Shown here piece after piece: positions 5,115-5,934 of a stretch of DNA of 5,934 nt. Origin of the DNA: Candidatus Doudnabacteria bacterium. GTDB lineage: Bacteria; Patescibacteriota; Doudnabacteria; UBA920. A model generated the notes under the pieces. It was not told the DNA's origin, ran no database searches, and saw only the letters and a program-made list of their open reading frames with translations. The DNA is taken from the NCBI GenBank assembly GCA_023245915.1, contig JAHFJK010000070.1:1-5934 (forward strand), read 5' to 3'. Numbering within the stretch: the first letter of the stretch is position 1; every line of letters starts with the position of its first letter. Both the position numbers and the translations under genes were made by a program.

Positions 5115-5143
5115 ATATTAACAAAACCCTTGACTATTGTCAA
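5115..5143 (-). promoter_or_regulatory. Possible promoter for the NYN remnant and the tdh cluster
   Basis: On the minus strand a perfect -35 box, TTGACA (5143-5138), is followed after 17 bp by TAATAT (5120-5115), a 4/6 match to the -10 consensus. Transcription would start near 5107. The -35 box overlaps a perfect inverted repeat, TTGAC-TATT-GTCAA (5130-5143), which could be an operator. It lies about 65 bp upstream of the NYN ATG and about 260 bp upstream of tdh. It is a prediction from sequence only. Confidence 0.45.
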
Positions 5144-5161
5144 ACGGCTGATACTAAGGGC

Positions 5162-5218
5162 AAACCCGCGCGAGGATTCCCAGTCATATTTAGATTTATC
5201 GAATACGAGTGCTTTCAT
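5162..5218 (-). pseudogene. Stub 2: N-terminus of a second tdh-like gene
   Basis: From the ATG at 5218 the frame reads MKALVFDKSKYDWESSRGF. The intact tdh begins MKALVFNKSNFDWETSRGF, identical at 15 of 19 positions. The two DNA stretches differ at about 12 of 57 bases, mostly silently, so this was a diverged working paralogue and not a recent copy. Similarity stops after codon 19. The frame then runs through unrelated sequence, including the possible promoter and hairpin, to a TAA at 5056-5054. No catalytic part remains. Confidence 0.75.
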
Positions 5219-5220
5219 AT

Positions 5221-5286
5221 TTACTTTTGCTTGCCCCGTAGCGAATAGAAGGTTCTGCTACCTGGGTCAAAAACTAAGGCTTTCAT
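5221..5286 (-). pseudogene. Stub 1: first codons of another tdh-like gene, overlapping the HAD stop codon
   Basis: ATG at 5286-5284 overlaps the TGA of the HAD gene (ATGA), a normal sign of translational coupling. The frame gives MKALVFDPGSRTF and ends at TAA (5223-5221) after 21 codons. Only MKALVFD resembles tdh. The rest is a palindromic sequence (GTAGC 5238-5242 with GCTAC 5257-5261, inner AGAA/TTCT). It is read as a gene start cut off by deletion and joined to a repeat. A short coupled leader peptide is the alternative. Confidence 0.55.
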
Positions 5287-5934
5287 ATTTTTAATCCTAA
5301 AAACTTATAAACTTTATTGTCCGCCAAAGATTTTACAACTAAATCTGCAATTGAAAAATCATTATGTTTAGAAATATTGTGCGGTATGGCAATAACTTTT
5401 GCCCCACTGGCTTTACCCGATTGCACCCCAGGCAAAGCGTCTTCAAATATTGCAGTTTGTCTTGGACTAACCTTAAACTTTCTCATAACTGCATTATAGA
5501 TAGCCGGATCGGGTTTGCCGGGAAATCTCATATCTGCTGTAGAAAATTTGACTTCAAAATAATTATGCATGTTATGTTTGTCCATTACTCTTTCAATGGA
5601 TTCAAATGATGCCCCACTAGCCAACGCGATTTTAACTTTATTCTTTTTTAATTCATCAATCAGCGCCATTACCCCCGGAAGCAATTGTGATCTTTCAGTA
5701 TAAATTAACTTCCTAAAACTTTTGTAAACTTGTCTTGCATCTCTGATGGCAATCTTGTAGCCATACTTGGCATTTATAAACTTTGTCGAATCTCTAACAT
5801 TAAGTCCGAGAATGCCTCTTTCAATGTCTTTTGTATATTTTATGCCCAGCTTATCCCAAATTTGAGGACCTGCTGCAGCCCAATGGACTTCACTATCCAC
5901 TAATACGCCGTCCATATCAAAAATTGCGAGTTCA
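5283..5934 (-). CDS. HAD-superfamily hydrolase, subfamily IA (beta-phosphoglucomutase/phosphatase-like), 5' end outside the window
   Basis: The frame is open to the right edge: upstream of the ATG at 5915 it continues ELAIFD, giving motif I FDMDGVLVDSE. The nucleophilic aspartate (codon 5918-5916) therefore precedes that ATG, which cannot be the true start; I infer only a few codons are missing. About 216 residues are visible. Then come a helical cap domain, motif II in IALASGAS, the motif III lysine in FPGKPDPAIY, and the acidic motif IV IFEDALPGVQSG. Such enzymes hydrolyse or transfer phosphoryl groups on small sugars or other metabolites via an aspartyl-phosphate, in the cytosol. The substrate cannot be told. 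The stop overlaps the ATG of stub 1, so it once headed an operon with a tdh-like gene. Confidence 0.92.
   Translation of the reverse strand, partial: ELAIFDMDGVLVDSEVHWAAAGPQIWDKLGIKYTKDIERGILGLNVRDSTKFINAKYGYKIAIRDARQVYKSFRKLIYTERSQLLPGVMALIDELKKNKVKIALASGASFESIERVMDKHNMHNYFEVKFSTADMRFPGKPDPAIYNAVMRKFKVSPRQTAIFEDALPGVQSGKASGAKVIAIPHNISKHNDFSIADLVVKSLADNKVYKFLGLKI

Noticed and set aside
5097..5294. Plus-strand open frame of 65 codons
   Set aside because: It is antisense to the two tdh stubs and their repeats; the stubs explain the sequence.
5283..5915. HAD gene starting at the ATG at 5915
   Set aside because: That methionine is inside motif I (FDMDGV); the catalytic aspartate precedes it and the frame stays open to the window edge.

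Overview
The window looks like bacterial chromosome from a small-genome, AT-leaning lineage. My best guess is Candidatus Patescibacteria/CPR, Parcubacteria-like. That guess rests on recollection of such genomes: a YvcK homologue, a NYN-domain protein, a long TrpR/YerC-like protein, sparse Shine-Dalgarno sequences and several families of short palindromic repeats, some inside genes. No rRNA, tRNA or CRISPR was found. All real genes lie on the minus strand, so the text below follows transcription from right to left.

Right edge (5934 to 5283): the 3' part of a HAD-superfamily hydrolase, with its start outside the window. Its stop codon overlaps (ATGA) the ATG of a first truncated threonine-dehydrogenase-like stub. 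Between 5286 and 4857 is a gene graveyard: two N-terminal stubs of tdh-like genes (both beginning MKALVFD), a possible promoter, a hairpin with a T-tract, and a NYN-domain gene with its middle deleted.

Middle (4856 to 1328): a compact three-gene cluster of tdh (L-threonine 3-dehydrogenase), an unrecognised 266-residue gene, and kbl (2-amino-3-ketobutyrate CoA ligase). The spacers are 3 bp and 1 bp. Tdh and Kbl together turn threonine + NAD+ + CoA into glycine + acetyl-CoA, and the tight packing suggests that the unknown protein works with them.

Left part (1279 to 1): a TrpR/YerC-like regulator and the first 229 codons of a YvcK-family protein. A near-identical AT-rich palindromic site lies just upstream of each of these two genes. 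These are good candidates for operators of the regulator, giving autoregulation plus control of yvcK.

The most striking feature is that both threonine-pathway enzymes are far longer than their relatives (465 versus about 398 residues; 441 versus about 341), mostly because palindromic or tandem DNA repeats sit inside them in frame. One repeat family occurs in both genes, in the same orientation and reading frame, with lengths of 90 and 81 nt. A second palindromic element (99 nt) interrupts the catalytic domain of Tdh. Shorter repeats sit in kbl and yvcK. This resembles the protein-coding Rickettsia palindromic elements, here in an apparently unrelated bacterium.
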